Assembly: GCF_005860775.1 (NCBI RefSeq) | Contig: NZ_VCHQ01000006.1 | Coordinates: 62,001 to 126,000 of the forward strand | Length of the DNA stretch: 64,000 bases | Direction: 5' to 3' | DNA from: Klebsiella indica | GTDB lineage: Bacteria > Pseudomonadota > Gammaproteobacteria > Enterobacterales > Enterobacteriaceae | Part shown: positions 63,439 through 64,000 of the stretch, in pieces | How positions within the stretch are numbered: position 1 is the stretch's first letter | Layout: the number at the start of each line of letters is the position of its first letter | Position numbers and translations under genes: made by a program | The notes under the pieces: generated by a model | Told to the model about the DNA's origin: nothing | The model's input: only the letters and a program-made list of their open reading frames with translations | Database searches by the model: none

Positions 63439-63993
63439 CTAGTTATAATCCATAAAAAAGCGAGTGACGGCGTAAAACTCCCCAGCCTTAATATGTTGCT
63501 GAACCGGAACCAATGAAGCGGTGAATCTCAGCGTATTATTCTCATCACTCAGAAGATATCCCGAAGAGGGTTCCCCGAAGGTTAAAACCTCTCCATGACG
63601 ATCGCGAATCTGTATGCCAAACCCCTTCCCCTCGCCATCGGGAATTAATACGGTGGGATCCTGCGACGACGCATTTCCTGTAAAGGTTATGGTGGCATAT
63701 GCACCAGGCGTTGACTGATTTTGACTGCCGAAAGACTGACAACCGACTAAGCGCACCATAAAAGGCCGAATAAGCTGACTTTCCCGGTTCATATTAATGT
63801 CGCGAGCGGATACGTTGCCAAATTCCACCCACAGTTCTCGCGAGGCCGGATCGATATCGCAGGCAGCCGCGACCAGCTCGCCAGAAAGCGCCAGTTGCCC
63901 GGGCGTAGAATTAGTACTCAAAGCATGTCCGGAAAAGAGCAATATCGATACGAATAGCGTTATCAGCCGCTTTTTCTCTGAATCCTTAACCAT
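63439..63993 (-). CDS. Fimbrial subunit preceding the usher
   Basis: The 184-residue protein has a signal peptide (LITLFVSILLFSGHALS), a pilin disulfide (Cys45 in AACDIDP, Cys85 in VGCQSF) and a C-terminal YAVTRFFMDYN. It is the first fimbrial gene seen; the operon may start further right beyond the window. The stop is 75 bp from the usher start. Confidence 0.88.
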   Translation of the reverse strand: MVKDSEKKRLITLFVSILLFSGHALSTNSTPGQLALSGELVAAACDIDPASRELWVEFGNVSARDINMNRESQLIRPFMVRLVGCQSFGSQNQSTPGAYATITFTGNASSQDPTVLIPDGEGKGFGIQIRDRHGEVLTFGEPSSGYLLSDENNTLRFTASLVPVQQHIKAGEFYAVTRFFMDYN

Positions 63994-64000
63994 ACTCAGA

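Overview
The window is a chromosomal segment of an enteric gammaproteobacterium (family Enterobacteriaceae). The formate hydrogenlyase genes are collinear with E. coli (hypF-hydN-ascGFB-hycI..A-hypABCDE-fhlA), a sit operon lies between fhlA and ygbA as at the edge of SPI-1 in Salmonella, and the proteins read as close orthologues of both. A Citrobacter-like genome fits best; species is not determined here.

Region 1 (1-22.2 kb) is the anaerobic formate hydrogenlyase / NiFe hydrogenase-3 locus: a nickel/cobalt permease (cut by the left edge), hypF, hydN, the beta-glucoside operon ascGFB, hycA-I on the minus strand, hypABCDE on the plus strand, the formate-sensing sigma54 activator fhlA and a molybdate-binding Mop protein. 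Sigma54 promoters and long inverted repeats that look like FhlA sites can be read in the hycA/hypA gap; a similar repeat lies upstream of hydN.

Region 2 (22.2-34.6 kb) is a metal-acquisition zone at the fhlA-ygbA junction: a secreted alpha/beta hydrolase, a GC-rich 416-bp inverted-repeat-bounded structured element of unknown nature, sitABCD (Mn/Fe import, with Fur and MntR boxes), ygbA, a SelW/Rdx-like protein, and a complete heme uptake operon (TonB receptor, hmuSTUV) behind a Fur box.

Region 3 (34.6-41.5 kb) is a sugar-acid catabolic island: ManD/RspA-type dehydratase, SDR and zinc dehydrogenases, MFS sugar-acid permease, a GntR/FCD regulator and an iron dehydrogenase of the FucO type. Two copies of a TTGTNNNACAA palindrome look like GntR operators.

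Region 4 (41.5-45.4 kb) is AT-rich accessory DNA with a PapI/FaeA-like regulator, a ToxR-like membrane regulator with a FidL-like partner, and an HD-GYP-like protein.

Region 5 (45.4-57.0 kb) is the most unusual part: one tightly packed minus-strand operon that starts with a 68-residue cysteine-rich double-glycine peptide and continues with a membrane thioredoxin-like protein, an LpxL-like acyltransferase, a C39 peptidase/ABC exporter, MacA, MacB, an outer-membrane factor, and a miniature fatty-acid/polyketide set (KS, MaoC-like dehydratase, ACP, ketoreductase). It looks like a pathway for making, possibly acylating, oxidising and exporting a peptide. Region 6 (57.2-64 kb) is a chaperone-usher fimbrial operon ending in a LuxR-type regulator and running off the right edge.

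Three copies of a 94-147-bp palindromic-ended repeat sit 31-55 bp upstream of fhlA, the HD-GYP-like gene and the peptide gene. No rRNA, tRNA, CRISPR array, IS transposase or integrase was seen.
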